A DNA stretch of 47,418 nt from Phocaeicola plebeius (GTDB lineage: Bacteria > Bacteroidota > Bacteroidia > Bacteroidales > Bacteroidaceae), in the NCBI GenBank assembly GCA_022767125.1, contig JALEPZ010000109.1, positions 1-47,418 on the forward strand, in the 5' to 3' direction. Within the stretch, counting starts at the first letter, position 1; each line of letters begins with the position of its first letter. Below, piece after piece: positions 23,183-31,723 of this stretch. A program made the translations under genes and the position numbers. The notes beneath the pieces are model-generated. The model worked only from the letters and a program-made list of their open reading frames with translations. It did no database searches and was not told the origin of the DNA.

Positions 23183-24454
23183 TTATTTCTTGATTCCGAA
23201 CAATCGGCGGAAGAAGCGGGCGATACGGGCAAAGATATTGCCTTTCCGGGCTTTCTCCGTCGGGGATTGAAGGGCGGTGTCCGTCGAGTCGTTGGGCTGT
23301 ACGGATACTTGTGTCGAATCGGTGACGGCAACGGGGCGGTCGACCTGCAGTGGATGGAGGGCTGGCGGCAGTGAATCGGCCGGAAGGGCGATCAGTGAGT
23401 CAGCGGCTGCCAGTGAGTCATTGGCAGCCGACGGAGCTCCGGCAGCTGTCAGACTGTCCTTGGCCAGGGCGGTACTGTCGATGCCCAAGGGTCGGAGCGT
23501 GTCCATGGGGGGGACTTCGGTAGCGGCGGGCTTCGGACGGGGCTTGGGCAGCTTGAACGTCACGGGTACTGAGTAGCGGCAACGGATGGCCTTCCCGTTG
23601 TCTCGGGCAGGAATCCAGTCGGGCATGGTCTCGATGACTTCCAGTGCGGCGGTGTCCATGGTAGCTTCCAGTCGCCGGGCAATCTGGGCGTCGCTGATGC
23701 TGCCGTTCCTTTCCACAATGAAGCGGACCACCACCACCCCTTCTATCTTGGCCGCCTTTGCCTTGTGCGGATATTCCAGATGCTGGTCGAGATAGGCCCG
23801 GAAGGCTTTCATGCCTCCTGGAAATTCGGGCATCTGTTCGGCGGTGGAATAGACGGTACTGACATTCTTGGTACTGAGGTACACGATGTATGGGTCGTCG
23901 GGCTTGGCCAGGAAGCGGCTGATGGGGAGGGTACGGGTTTCCATGCCGGGAGCGCGTACCACGATAGGGTGGGCATAGTCGCCCTCGATACGGAACAGGC
24001 CGTCCGGGTCGGTGACGGTCTTGCGTCTGGTGCCCTGCACACTGATGCTTACTCCTTCCAGGAACCGGCCTACATCGTCTTTCACCCGTCCTTCAATGGG
24101 AAAAGTGGTGCCTTGTTGTTTGTACATCCGGATGTCCTGTGGGCTGTCAATCCGGAAGACCGGCTGTGTGTCTGCCTCCTCCAACGAGAAGGACTTGACG
24201 CAATAGTTCTTGTCGGTCGGGAAGTAGAGGTAGATCCACGGATCGCCGTTGCCTTCGTAGGGGAATTCGATGAGCCCCTGCTCGTCGGAGGTATATTCTT
24301 TTCCCTCGATGCGGAGAATCATGCCTGTCTGCGGGTCGCCGGCGGAGTTGAGTACCTGGACAACGTAGTTCTTGGCAGCAAGCGAACTTGCGCCAAGCAG
24401 CAGTGCGGCAGCGACGGCACGCGGACGGAGGTAGGGGCGATAGAATGGTTTCAT
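23183..24454 (-). CDS. Exported TonB C-terminal-domain protein with cationic tail
   Basis: The 423-aa protein starts with a signal sequence and a beta-sandwich region, followed by a second carboxypeptidase-regulatory-like segment (FPIEGRVKDDVGRFLEGVSI). It then has a TonB C-terminal domain (about 205-305: MPEFPGGMKAFRAYLDQHLEYP, EGVVVVRFIVERNG). Beyond it are a Pro/Ala/Ser/Asp-rich linker and a very basic amphipathic C-terminus (NIFARIARFFRRLFGIKK). Canonical TonB proteins end with the TonB domain, so this order is unusual. The longer open frame begins at 24490, but a TAnnTTTG box lies at 24478-24485, so the ATG at 24454 is chosen. It may link inner-membrane energy or the cell wall to outer-membrane receptors (inference). 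Confidence 0.8.
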   Translation of the reverse strand: MKPFYRPYLRPRAVAAALLLGASSLAAKNYVVQVLNSAGDPQTGMILRIEGKEYTSDEQGLIEFPYEGNGDPWIYLYFPTDKNYCVKSFSLEEADTQPVFRIDSPQDIRMYKQQGTTFPIEGRVKDDVGRFLEGVSISVQGTRRKTVTDPDGLFRIEGDYAHPIVVRAPGMETRTLPISRFLAKPDDPYIVYLSTKNVSTVYSTAEQMPEFPGGMKAFRAYLDQHLEYPHKAKAAKIEGVVVVRFIVERNGSISDAQIARRLEATMDTAALEVIETMPDWIPARDNGKAIRCRYSVPVTFKLPKPRPKPAATEVPPMDTLRPLGIDSTALAKDSLTAAGAPSAANDSLAAADSLIALPADSLPPALHPLQVDRPVAVTDSTQVSVQPNDSTDTALQSPTEKARKGNIFARIARFFRRLFGIKK

Positions 24455-24477
24455 GTCTTCAATATCGTATAATGGTG

Positions 24478-24509
24478 CAAAGCTACACATTTTCCGTGAG
24501 GCTTACAAT
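24478..24509 (-). promoter_or_regulatory. Promoter of the TonB-domain gene
   Basis: Read on minus, ATTG (24506-24509), 20 bp, then TAGCTTTG (24478-24485). The promoter overlaps the last codons of the TolC-type gene and rules out the longer start at 24490. Confidence 0.72.
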
Positions 24510-25855
24510 GTCCCCATGGCCTTTTTCAAGTAGACTTCGCTCATCTTCACATCAATCTGTGCATCAATCTTGGCGGATTGGGCCGAGAGCCATGCGGTCT
24601 GGGCTTCCAGCACGTTGCTGGTGGGGATGACCCCTTCCTGGAAGCTCAGGCGGGCATATTTCAGGTTCTCTTCGGCCTTCTCCATGTTCTTCAGGGCCAT
24701 CGACAGGCGTTGGACGGCTTCGTTGACCTTGCTGGTGCTTTGGCTCACCTGCAGCTCAATCTTTTCTTTCGCATCGTCCAGCTGGTAGCGGGCGATGCGG
24801 GCTTCTGCCTTGGCGGCCCGCACCTTATAGTTTCCTTCGCCCCAATGGAAGACCGGCACTTTCACTACGACACCCACTCCCCACATGCCGCGGAACTTTT
24901 TCTCGAAGCCGTTGACCAGCGCAGGATTGGTGATCAGGTAGTTGGCCGAGAGGGCGACGGAGGGCAGGAATTCAGAACGGGTGAGGGCGATTTTCTGCCG
25001 GTACATCTGTTCGGCCAGTTCCAGACTCTTCACTTCGCTGCGCAGGGACAGGGCCGTATGGACATTGCTCTCAACGGAGGCAGGGGGCAGCGGCAGGTCC
25101 TTCAGCTGTTCGTCGGCCAGGGTGACGGGGGTGTCCATAGGCAGTCCGCAGAGCTGGCAGAGGGCCATCTTGGCCAGGCTCAGTCCGTTGTCCACCTGGG
25201 TCAGGGTCACTTCGGCTTCATTGACCTTCACCATGACGCTCAGTTCGTCGGCCTTGGTGGCCAGGCCCTGGCTCTTCATCTTGGTCACATCGTTTTCCAG
25301 CCTCTTCACCGACTGCAGATAGCTTTCTGCCAGGTTTTTCCGGTTCACCAACGATACGACCTGCCAATAGGCTTCGTCGATGGCCAGTAGGACTTCCTGG
25401 AGCTGGGTGGCATGCTGTGCCTGCGCCAGTTGTTCGGCATAGCGGGTCAACCGGTGGTAGGCCCTGATTTTCCCACCCATGTAGAGCGGTTGGGTGAGGG
25501 AGGCCGTACCGGCGAAGAGGTTGCGGGTATCTGTCTGGAGTGCATCCACAATGCCTTGCCCTATAGCTCCCCCGACGGCTCCCAGTGTCTGCTGCTGTTC
25601 GTCGCTGAGGAGGGAAATCTCTTTTTGGGTATACATATAGGTGCCCATGACATCGAGCTTGGGCAGGAAATTCGTGGAAGCGGCTTTCTGCTGGTTATGG
25701 GCGGCAGTGATCTTTTCCTGCGAGATGCGCAGGTCTTTGTTGTTGGTCAGTGCCAGCGTGCGGCAGCTGTCCAACGACAGTGGCTGTTGGGCATGGCTGC
25801 CGAGAACCGTTCCGACAGCCAGCAGAAGGCTCAAACCTATTCTGTTCATGTTCAT
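24503..25855 (-). CDS. TolC-family outer-membrane efflux protein
   Basis: The 450-aa protein belongs to the outer-membrane factor family that forms the exit channel of efflux pumps or type I secretion. After a signal peptide (MNMNRIGLSLLLAVGTVLGSHAQ) come two OEP repeats, each beginning with the typical pattern (LSLDSCRTLALTNNKDLRISQ and LSLRSEVKSLELAEQMYRQKI), with long coiled-coil helices. The frame stays open to 25933, overlapping the S41 peptidase gene, but the downstream ATG at 25855 gives a proper signal peptide. No membrane-fusion protein or RND/ABC pump gene is adjacent, which is unusual; the neighbours are a peptidase and a coiled-coil membrane protein. Confidence 0.9.
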   Translation of the reverse strand: MNMNRIGLSLLLAVGTVLGSHAQQPLSLDSCRTLALTNNKDLRISQEKITAAHNQQKAASTNFLPKLDVMGTYMYTQKEISLLSDEQQQTLGAVGGAIGQGIVDALQTDTRNLFAGTASLTQPLYMGGKIRAYHRLTRYAEQLAQAQHATQLQEVLLAIDEAYWQVVSLVNRKNLAESYLQSVKRLENDVTKMKSQGLATKADELSVMVKVNEAEVTLTQVDNGLSLAKMALCQLCGLPMDTPVTLADEQLKDLPLPPASVESNVHTALSLRSEVKSLELAEQMYRQKIALTRSEFLPSVALSANYLITNPALVNGFEKKFRGMWGVGVVVKVPVFHWGEGNYKVRAAKAEARIARYQLDDAKEKIELQVSQSTSKVNEAVQRLSMALKNMEKAEENLKYARLSFQEGVIPTSNVLEAQTAWLSAQSAKIDAQIDVKMSEVYLKKAMGTL

Positions 25856-25919
25856 ATACCTTTCGTAGTTGTTTCTCCTCTTATTAACAAAATCCGTTTG
25901 GGAAAGGACACGGGGATGT

Positions 25920-27287
25920 TTACAATTTAGCATTTTTTAATCGATGGTCCATCGGGTGGACCGCTACTTTCCAGGCTGCCGCAGCACGTGTCTGCACCGC
26001 CTGGACATCGGGGGTCGCCTCACCGCTGGTCGGGAAACTGCCTGTCGCCATACGGATGAGGACAGGCGACAGCAAGGGGTCGGCGGCATCTCCGAAGGCA
26101 GGCAGCGGGGCCTCCAGACTTTCACGGGCGGAATAGTCGGCTGGCAGGCCTGCCTCGTAATAGTCCATGAAATCTTCCGCATTGCTCAAGGAGCAAGTGG
26201 TCAGCCACAGTTCCAGCTGGGGATAGTCTTCGTGGGTATAGAGGCTTTGGGCCAGGTTTTTGCCGAAGGTCGCTTCGCCCACCTGGAAGAGGCGTCCGTC
26301 CATGTACGGACGCAGGCAGTTGATCAGGATTTCTGCGGCCGACGCAGTATTGCCCGATGTCAGCAGATAGAGGTTTTCGTAGTCGGGATGGTAACCGGAT
26401 TCTTCAAAGGGCAGTACGTCTGTCCGTTGCAACCGGTCGTTATAGGTCATTTTCAGGAAGGGTTTTCCTTTACACGAAGCGGGGGCCAGCAGGCTGCCCA
26501 GCTGGCAGGCCGTGGTGACGTAACCGCCGGGATTGTAACGCAGGTCGATGATGAGGTCGTCGATGCCCTGGGCCGTCAGCTGTTGCAGGACGGCCTTCCA
26601 CTGTTCGGCATCGTCGGTACCGAACTCGTTGTAGACCACGTAGCCTGCCTTCCGGTTCCCCGACTGGATCACTTGAGTGCGCAGCAGGTTCTGTTCGTTG
26701 ACATAGGTCGGAGCCGGCATCTGGACGGTGCGGAGGGTGTCAAACCCCGTGCCTCCGGTGTACTGTCCCAAGGTGAAGGCATAGCTTTCGGCCGGTCGGC
26801 TCACGTACTTGGCATAGCTGTCGGAAGCGATTTTCCGGTTGTTGGCGGCAATGATCCAGTCTCCCCGTTTCAGTCCCGCCTGGGTGGCGGGGGACTCGGG
26901 CTGGGTGTAAACCACCTGGATGGCATAGTCGCCTGAGGACGTGCGGACGAGAACCCCCTCGAAGCCAAACGAAGGATAGGTGCTCAGGGCACGTGACGTG
27001 GGGGTGAAAACCGAATCTACATGAGAGAAGTAAACGCCGTTCTTCTGGTCTTTTTTCGATACCAGCTGCTGCAGGAACTCGGATGGCTTACGGAAGAAGG
27101 TCTTGTTGTCTGTCACCTCGGGCACTTCGTCGTAGAACAGATAGTCCTGTTGCATGGTTTCGTAAATCCAAGTCTTGGGCCCGACAAGGGCATAGTATTC
27201 CCCGCTGCGGTCTTGTCCGCAGCCAGTCAGCAGGAAAGCGGCCATGGCCAGTAGTCGTGCCCACGAAGCGAGTTGTCTGTTGTTCAT
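25920..27287 (-). CDS. S41-family (C-terminal-processing) peptidase lipoprotein with PDZ domain
   Basis: This is a 455-aa lipoprotein with the lipobox LLTGC (Cys23). A PDZ-like domain (about 105-190: GFEGVLVRTSSG, SPATQAGLKRGDWIIAANN) precedes an S41 peptidase domain with DLRYNPGG and the catalytic serine at about residue 316 (SGNTASAAE). A Lys is expected some 25 residues later, and FGKNLAQS fits. Such enzymes cleave protein C-termini or act on peptides in the periplasm or on the surface. It starts 12 bp after the coiled-coil membrane protein gene, so the two are probably co-transcribed, with the TolC-type gene following after 64 bp. Confidence 0.92.
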   Translation of the reverse strand: MNNRQLASWARLLAMAAFLLTGCGQDRSGEYYALVGPKTWIYETMQQDYLFYDEVPEVTDNKTFFRKPSEFLQQLVSKKDQKNGVYFSHVDSVFTPTSRALSTYPSFGFEGVLVRTSSGDYAIQVVYTQPESPATQAGLKRGDWIIAANNRKIASDSYAKYVSRPAESYAFTLGQYTGGTGFDTLRTVQMPAPTYVNEQNLLRTQVIQSGNRKAGYVVYNEFGTDDAEQWKAVLQQLTAQGIDDLIIDLRYNPGGYVTTACQLGSLLAPASCKGKPFLKMTYNDRLQRTDVLPFEESGYHPDYENLYLLTSGNTASAAEILINCLRPYMDGRLFQVGEATFGKNLAQSLYTHEDYPQLELWLTTCSLSNAEDFMDYYEAGLPADYSARESLEAPLPAFGDAADPLLSPVLIRMATGSFPTSGEATPDVQAVQTRAAAAWKVAVHPMDHRLKNAKL

Positions 27288-27299
27288 GCGTCTGCCTCC

Positions 27300-28169
27300 T
27301 TACTGCATACTGAAGGATCCTTGCCCGATCATGTTGCCGTCAGCGAAGATATAGACCTGGTAGGTACCTGCGGGGAGGTATTCCTGAATGTCCCAATAGA
27401 CGGTGACCGACTGCTCTTCACCCGTGTACTCGATATATTTCTTGATAGAGTAGGTCAGTTCCTTGTTCTCGTAAGCGAAAGTGGTGTTGCCGTTGCTCAG
27501 AATTTCGTTGTCGGGCTTGGCGATACGCACGTACAGGGTCTTGTTGCCGGTAGAGGCACTGATGTTCTTGACGATGGTGAACGAGATGGCAATCTTCTTG
27601 GCATCCTTGACCTTCTTGGCGGTCTTGCCCCGCTTGTTGAGCGGCTGGGCGACGATGTTGGTGGCATCCAGCTGGGCGGCCAGGGTTACTTTCTCGTTCA
27701 GCTTCTTCTTCTCGGCTGAGAGGGTGTTGATTTGGGCAGTAGCGGCATGATACTTGTTTTTCACCTCCGTATTCTCCTGGGCCAACACTTTGTTGAGGCG
27801 GTCCAAGGAGTCAATTTGCATCACGTAGCTGCGGAGGACGGCCCGCACCGTCTTCAGTTCCTTCTTCAGGCGCAGGATTTCGGCCGCATTGCTGGTCTTC
27901 ACTTGGCGGAGTTCCTCCAGCAGCCGTTGGGTCTTCAGCTTCTCGCTCTCTAACTTCTCGCGCAGGGAGTCGTTGTTGATCTGTACCTGCAGCTCGTCGT
28001 ACTGGGTGGCGAAGGTGCTGTATTCGTTTTCCATTTCTTCTTTTTCTACGGCATACAACTGTGTCATCTCGCTGTTCTTCTGGTATTGGGTGACGGTGAG
28101 TACGCCCAAGGCGACCACTATCAGCAGGAGGGCCGCAATGGCCATGAGTAATTTCTTGTTCTTTTCCAT
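27300..28169 (-). CDS. Single-pass membrane protein with long coiled coil
   Basis: The 289-aa protein has one N-terminal membrane anchor (about 7-27, LMAIAALLLIVVALGVLTV), then a continuous coiled coil (about 35-160, repeated Glu/Lys/Leu/Gln heptads) and a basic linker (NKRGKTAKKVKDAKK). A C-terminal beta-rich domain follows (about 195-289, ISFTIVKNISAS, YVRIAKPDNEIL, YLPAGTYQVYIFADG). It should be anchored in the inner membrane and reach into the periplasm. I recognise no characterised homologue. The open frame extends to 28313, but the promoter box at 28189-28196 places the start at the ATG at 28169. It heads an apparent operon with the S41 peptidase and TolC-type genes; a role in an envelope-spanning complex is inference. 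Confidence 0.8.
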   Translation of the reverse strand: MEKNKKLLMAIAALLLIVVALGVLTVTQYQKNSEMTQLYAVEKEEMENEYSTFATQYDELQVQINNDSLREKLESEKLKTQRLLEELRQVKTSNAAEILRLKKELKTVRAVLRSYVMQIDSLDRLNKVLAQENTEVKNKYHAATAQINTLSAEKKKLNEKVTLAAQLDATNIVAQPLNKRGKTAKKVKDAKKIAISFTIVKNISASTGNKTLYVRIAKPDNEILSNGNTTFAYENKELTYSIKKYIEYTGEEQSVTVYWDIQEYLPAGTYQVYIFADGNMIGQGSFSMQ

Positions 28170-28188
28170 GGATTCTACGTATTTTGCG

Positions 28189-28196
28189 CAAAAATA
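28189..28196 (-). promoter_or_regulatory. -7 promoter box for the coiled-coil protein operon
   Basis: Read on minus, TATTTTTG matches TAnnTTTG and lies 19 bp before the ATG at 28169. No clear -33 element was identified. Confidence 0.65.
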
Positions 28197-28255
28197 CAAT
28201 ATTTTGGGCATATGACCCTGTTCTATGTGGAAAAAAATCATAATGGAAGGAGGGT

Positions 28256-28289
28256 GAGCCTGTCCGGAAACCTTGGGCCACCTATCCAA
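28256..28289. repeat. Copy 1 of a 34-bp dispersed repeat
   Basis: The core (GAGCCTGTCCGGAAACC and following bases to CCTATCCAA) recurs at 36328-36361 with about five mismatches, and its first 14 bp recur inverted at 36490-36503. It lies between the promoter of the coiled-coil gene and the stop of the fimbrillin-like gene. Confidence 0.75.
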
Positions 28290-28313
28290 CGATTGTTTTG
28301 CCTTGCTGCGCAT

Positions 28314-30035
28314 TCATTGGGGAGCAACGAGGCGAAACGGCACCAAGGTCTCGCCGGTCGTTGTCCATTCCCAGTATAGGTCGCGTTGTGTGGCGGTGGC
28401 CTGATTCAGCAGGTCTACGACGGGGGTCATATTATAGGTGAGGGAAGTGGTGTATTTGCACTGTCCGGTGAGGTCGGTGAGGGCTGTTCCATTGTCGTAG
28501 AAACAGTCTTGGAGGGTGGTGAGACTGGGCTTGTTGTTTGTCCGAAGGATGGCATAGAGATGGCCGCCTTCTGCGGTGTTCTTGGCGGTGCATACCTGAG
28601 CGATGAGGATGTCTTTCGGGGTAGTGGTGGCCATGCAACAGACTGTGCCCAGGTACTGTCCAATCAACTTGCAACTGGCCACATAGCAGTTGTGCACTTC
28701 GCAATCGTTGAGGCAGGCGATGCCGGCAACATATTGGGTCGTATGGGTGTTCTTGAGCGTACAGCTTTCCACCCCGCAATTCACCACCAGGTTTCTGTTC
28801 ACTCCGGCGATGCCGCCGATATACCCTGCATCGGTTACACTGAGGAAGCAGTCTACCGCCTGGCATCCGTCAATTCGTCCGTAGTTGGCTCCGCAGATCA
28901 GTCCTGCGGAGAAATGTCGTTCGATGCCTCCCATTACCCCTACACTACACTGGTACAGCCGCAGGTTTTTCACGGTGCCTTCGGCGGTGATACCTCCGAA
29001 CAGCCCCAAGTAGTAGTCGTCGGTCTTCAAAATAAGTTTAAGCCCGCTGAGGGTATGTCCTTGTCCGTCGAACGTGTCGGCAAAATAGTTGTTTGCCGGA
29101 CCGATCATTTTCACTTGTTCAGATTCAGCTTTGGTAAAGATCAGGTCCCTGCAAAGCCGGTAGGTGGTCCGTCCGTCGACATCGGTCACGCCGAACTCTT
29201 CCAGCCGTCGGTCGCCATAGCTTTCCCCGTTTATGAGGTGGCTGAAGGCGATGAAATCTTCGGTGGAATAGATGCCGCCCAGGTCCTCCCGGCTGCCCAA
29301 CGGACATACGTAGCGGATGCCGCTGCCGGGTTGGAAGGCAGGAGTGTCGGCCTGGAAATGAATTCCCTGGCGGGTAGTCATCTCCACGTGGATGTTCAGT
29401 GCCTGTCCGAAGGGGACCAGCAGCGGATAGTGGCCATTGTCCTGTCGTGACCAGCAGACGGTGGGCAGTCCCTCTGTACCGAGGGTCACCTGTCCGCTCT
29501 CAGGATCGATGTCTTCGATACGGATCGACGGGGTCAGGCAGAGGGTCTCCACGAACAGGTTGAGCCGTTCGTCCACCTGGAAGTCAATCTGTGCGAACAA
29601 ATGGGAGAACTGTAGCCGCACCTCTTGAGGATAGGCGACTTCCTGGTCGGCCACCAGCCAGTCGGTCAGTCGCTGGTCTTCGTCATACCATTCGCTGGTC
29701 GTTGTCAGGAGGGGAGGCGAGTAGGCCCGCAGGTGGGCCGCTTCCTTCGATGTCCAGCACAAAGGGGCATCTTCGCTTCTCCACAGCCCGTTGTCCCATG
29801 TATACAGGCTGCCGTGGCCGACCACGCCTCCCGTGGCATAGAGCGACATTCTGCTGCCTGTCTCCAGAACGCTTTCTGTCTGCCGCGTGCTGCCGGAAGG
29901 ATGGAAACCTCTGACCGTCGTCAAGTCTTGCAGGATAAGACGAGTATCCTGTTCGGGGAAAGGTTCGTCTTCTGCGCTGCATGCCGTGCAGCACAGAACC
30001 ACCAGTAGCCAGCAGAAACGGGTAACGTATGTCAT
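28314..30035 (-). CDS. Fimbrillin-like (Mfa-type) lipoprotein with GLUG-like repeats
   Basis: The 573-aa lipoprotein (lipobox CTAC, Cys19) has an N-terminal fimbrillin-type beta-sandwich region (about 30-265). The landmarks resemble Mfa-like/fimbrillin proteins: MSLYATGG, an aromatic WTSKEAAHLRAYSPP block and LQFSHLFAQIDFQV. The second half (about 325-520) carries repeated GLUG-like turns such as TFDGQGHTLSGLKL, YYLGLFGGITAEGTVKNLRL and YIGGIAGVNRNLVVNC, predicting a beta-helix. It is probably a surface or fimbrial-tip adhesin. Many cysteines in the repeat part (VNCGVESC, VHNCYVASC) are notable. The gene stands alone, without other fimbrial genes, downstream of a terminator that ends the glutamate dehydrogenase transcript. 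Confidence 0.8.
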   Translation of the reverse strand: MTYVTRFCWLLVVLCCTACSAEDEPFPEQDTRLILQDLTTVRGFHPSGSTRQTESVLETGSRMSLYATGGVVGHGSLYTWDNGLWRSEDAPLCWTSKEAAHLRAYSPPLLTTTSEWYDEDQRLTDWLVADQEVAYPQEVRLQFSHLFAQIDFQVDERLNLFVETLCLTPSIRIEDIDPESGQVTLGTEGLPTVCWSRQDNGHYPLLVPFGQALNIHVEMTTRQGIHFQADTPAFQPGSGIRYVCPLGSREDLGGIYSTEDFIAFSHLINGESYGDRRLEEFGVTDVDGRTTYRLCRDLIFTKAESEQVKMIGPANNYFADTFDGQGHTLSGLKLILKTDDYYLGLFGGITAEGTVKNLRLYQCSVGVMGGIERHFSAGLICGANYGRIDGCQAVDCFLSVTDAGYIGGIAGVNRNLVVNCGVESCTLKNTHTTQYVAGIACLNDCEVHNCYVASCKLIGQYLGTVCCMATTTPKDILIAQVCTAKNTAEGGHLYAILRTNNKPSLTTLQDCFYDNGTALTDLTGQCKYTTSLTYNMTPVVDLLNQATATQRDLYWEWTTTGETLVPFRLVAPQ

Positions 30036-30096
30036 AAGTCGGGAAATGCTTTTTTATACGTAACCCCAATCAAAGGGAATGTCCACCTGTAAGGAC

Positions 30097-30134
30097 AAAA
30101 AAAACGCTGCCATACCTTCACAGGCTGAGCAGCG
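30097..30134 (-). terminator. Rho-independent terminator of the glutamate dehydrogenase gene
   Basis: On minus, CGCTGC (30129-30134) pairs with GCAGCG (30105-30110), followed by eight T (30097-30104). It lies 66 bp after the gdh stop. Confidence 0.78.
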
Positions 30135-30199
30135 CAAGCTACAATACAAAATACAAATACAACTAAACGAGATATTTTAAGTAATAGATAACCTTATCC

Positions 30200-31537
30200 T
30201 TATACAATACCTTGTGCCATCATGGCGCGAGCTACTTTCATGAAGCCGGCGATGTTGGCTCCCTTCACATAGTTCACGTAGCCGTCGGGCTGGGTACCGT
30301 ATTTCACGCACTGTTCGTGGATGTCGTGCATGATTGTATGCAGTTTTTCGTCAACTTCCTGGGCACTCCAGCTGATGTGCATGGCGTTCTGGCTCATTTC
30401 GAGTCCTGATGTAGCCACACCCCCTGCATTCACCGCCTTGCCCGGTGCATACATAATCTTGTTGTCAATGAACGCGTCGATGGCTTCGGGGGTACAGCCC
30501 ATGTTGGAGATTTCTCCCACGCAGGTCACCCCGTTGGCAATCAGCTGTCGGGCATCCTCACCGTTCAGCTCGTTCTGGGTAGCGCACGGTAACGCAATGT
30601 CCACCTTGACCTCCCACGGACGACGGCCTTCCACGAATGTGGCTCCCGGGAATTCCTCCGCATACGGTGCCACGATGTCGTTGCCCGATGCCCGCAGTTC
30701 CAGCATATAGTCCACCTTTTCACCGCTAATGCCGTCTGGGTCGTAGATGTAGCCGTCCGGTCCGGAGATGGTCACTACCTTGGCTTCCAGCTGGTTGGCC
30801 TTGGTGGCAGCTCCCCATGCTACATTGCCGAATCCGGAAATGGCAACAGTCTTTCCCTTTATGTCAATGCCCTTCTTGTCGAGCATGTGTTTCACAAAAT
30901 ACAAACCTCCGAAACCGGTAGCTTCCGGACGTACCAGCGAACCGCCGTATTCCAGACCCTTGCCCGTGAAGGTTCCCGTAAACTCACGGGTCAGTTTCTT
31001 GTACATGCCGAACATGTAGCCCACTTCACGTCCGCCCACACCGATGTCACCGGCGGGCACGTCCATGTCCGGACCGACATGACGCCACAATTCCAGCATG
31101 AAAGCCTGGCAGAACCGCATGATTTCCGCCTCGCTTTTGCCGCGGGGAGAGAAGTCAGAACCGCCTTTTCCGCCTCCCATCGGCAGGGTGGTCAAGGCAT
31201 TCTTGAAGGTCTGTTCAAAGCCCAGAAACTTCAAAATGGACAAGTTGACGGAAGCATGGAAACGTATGCCGCCCTTATAGGGGCCAATGGCATTGTTGAA
31301 CTGTACCCGATAGCCCAGATTCACTTGTACCTTGCCTTTATCGTCCACCCAGGGCACACGGAAGGTGATGATGCGTTCGGGTTCTACCAGACGCTCAATG
31401 AGCGATACCTTCTCGAATTCCGGATGTTGATTGTAAACGTCTTCAATGGAAAGCAACACTTCTCTTACCGCTTGAAGATACTCTGACTCACCTGGATGCT
31501 TGGCTTCCAGGGATGCCATTATTTGTTTAATGTCCAT
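30200..31537 (-). CDS. gdhA: Glutamate dehydrogenase, hexameric (probably NADP-dependent)
   Basis: The enzyme interconverts 2-oxoglutarate plus ammonia and glutamate, the main ammonium assimilation route in Bacteroides. The 445-aa product is of hexameric class length. It shows the dimerisation domain with GPYKGGIRFH and LPMGGGKGGSDF (substrate and catalytic Lys), DVPAGDIGVGGREVGYMFG, and the Rossmann domain with ISGFGNVAWGAA. The C-terminal block GGVATSGLEMSQNA is typical. The cofactor preference is inferred from family resemblance. The frame extends to 31585, but the TAACTTTG promoter at 31583-31590 and the usual N-terminus (MDIKQIMASLEAKHPGE) set the start at 31537. It is divergent from the receiver/PPDK-like gene. 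Confidence 0.96.
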   Translation of the reverse strand: MDIKQIMASLEAKHPGESEYLQAVREVLLSIEDVYNQHPEFEKVSLIERLVEPERIITFRVPWVDDKGKVQVNLGYRVQFNNAIGPYKGGIRFHASVNLSILKFLGFEQTFKNALTTLPMGGGKGGSDFSPRGKSEAEIMRFCQAFMLELWRHVGPDMDVPAGDIGVGGREVGYMFGMYKKLTREFTGTFTGKGLEYGGSLVRPEATGFGGLYFVKHMLDKKGIDIKGKTVAISGFGNVAWGAATKANQLEAKVVTISGPDGYIYDPDGISGEKVDYMLELRASGNDIVAPYAEEFPGATFVEGRRPWEVKVDIALPCATQNELNGEDARQLIANGVTCVGEISNMGCTPEAIDAFIDNKIMYAPGKAVNAGGVATSGLEMSQNAMHISWSAQEVDEKLHTIMHDIHEQCVKYGTQPDGYVNYVKGANIAGFMKVARAMMAQGIV

Positions 31538-31582
31538 AACATTATCTTTTAAGGTCTGACAAAATGAAATATTTTGTACGTG

Positions 31583-31612
31583 CAAAGTTAGGCTTTTCTT
31601 TTCATTGACAAA
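31583..31612 (-). promoter_or_regulatory. Promoter of gdhA
   Basis: On minus, TTTG (31609-31612), 18 bp, then TAACTTTG (31583-31590). It leaves a leader of about 40 nt to the ATG at 31537. Confidence 0.8.
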
Positions 31613-31692
31613 ACTTTTTTCGGGTATTTTCTATTAAAAATGATAAAAAGTAATGTCTTTTAGAAGGAAAACAAAAAAGAACAGGAGGGCTG

Positions 31693-31723
31693 TTGCACAA
31701 GTCGTGGATTTTTTCTTATTTTG
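31693..31723 (+). promoter_or_regulatory. Weak candidate promoter of the receiver/PPDK-like gene
   Basis: TTG (31693-31695), 21 bp, then TATTTTG (31717-31723), one T short of the TAnnTTTG consensus and 31 bp before the ATG. An imperfect box may mean an activator is needed. Confidence 0.4.

Noticed and set aside
25856..25933. Upstream extension of the TolC-type gene into the S41 peptidase gene
   Set aside because: It would place 26 polar residues before a perfect signal peptide; the ATG at 25855 is better.
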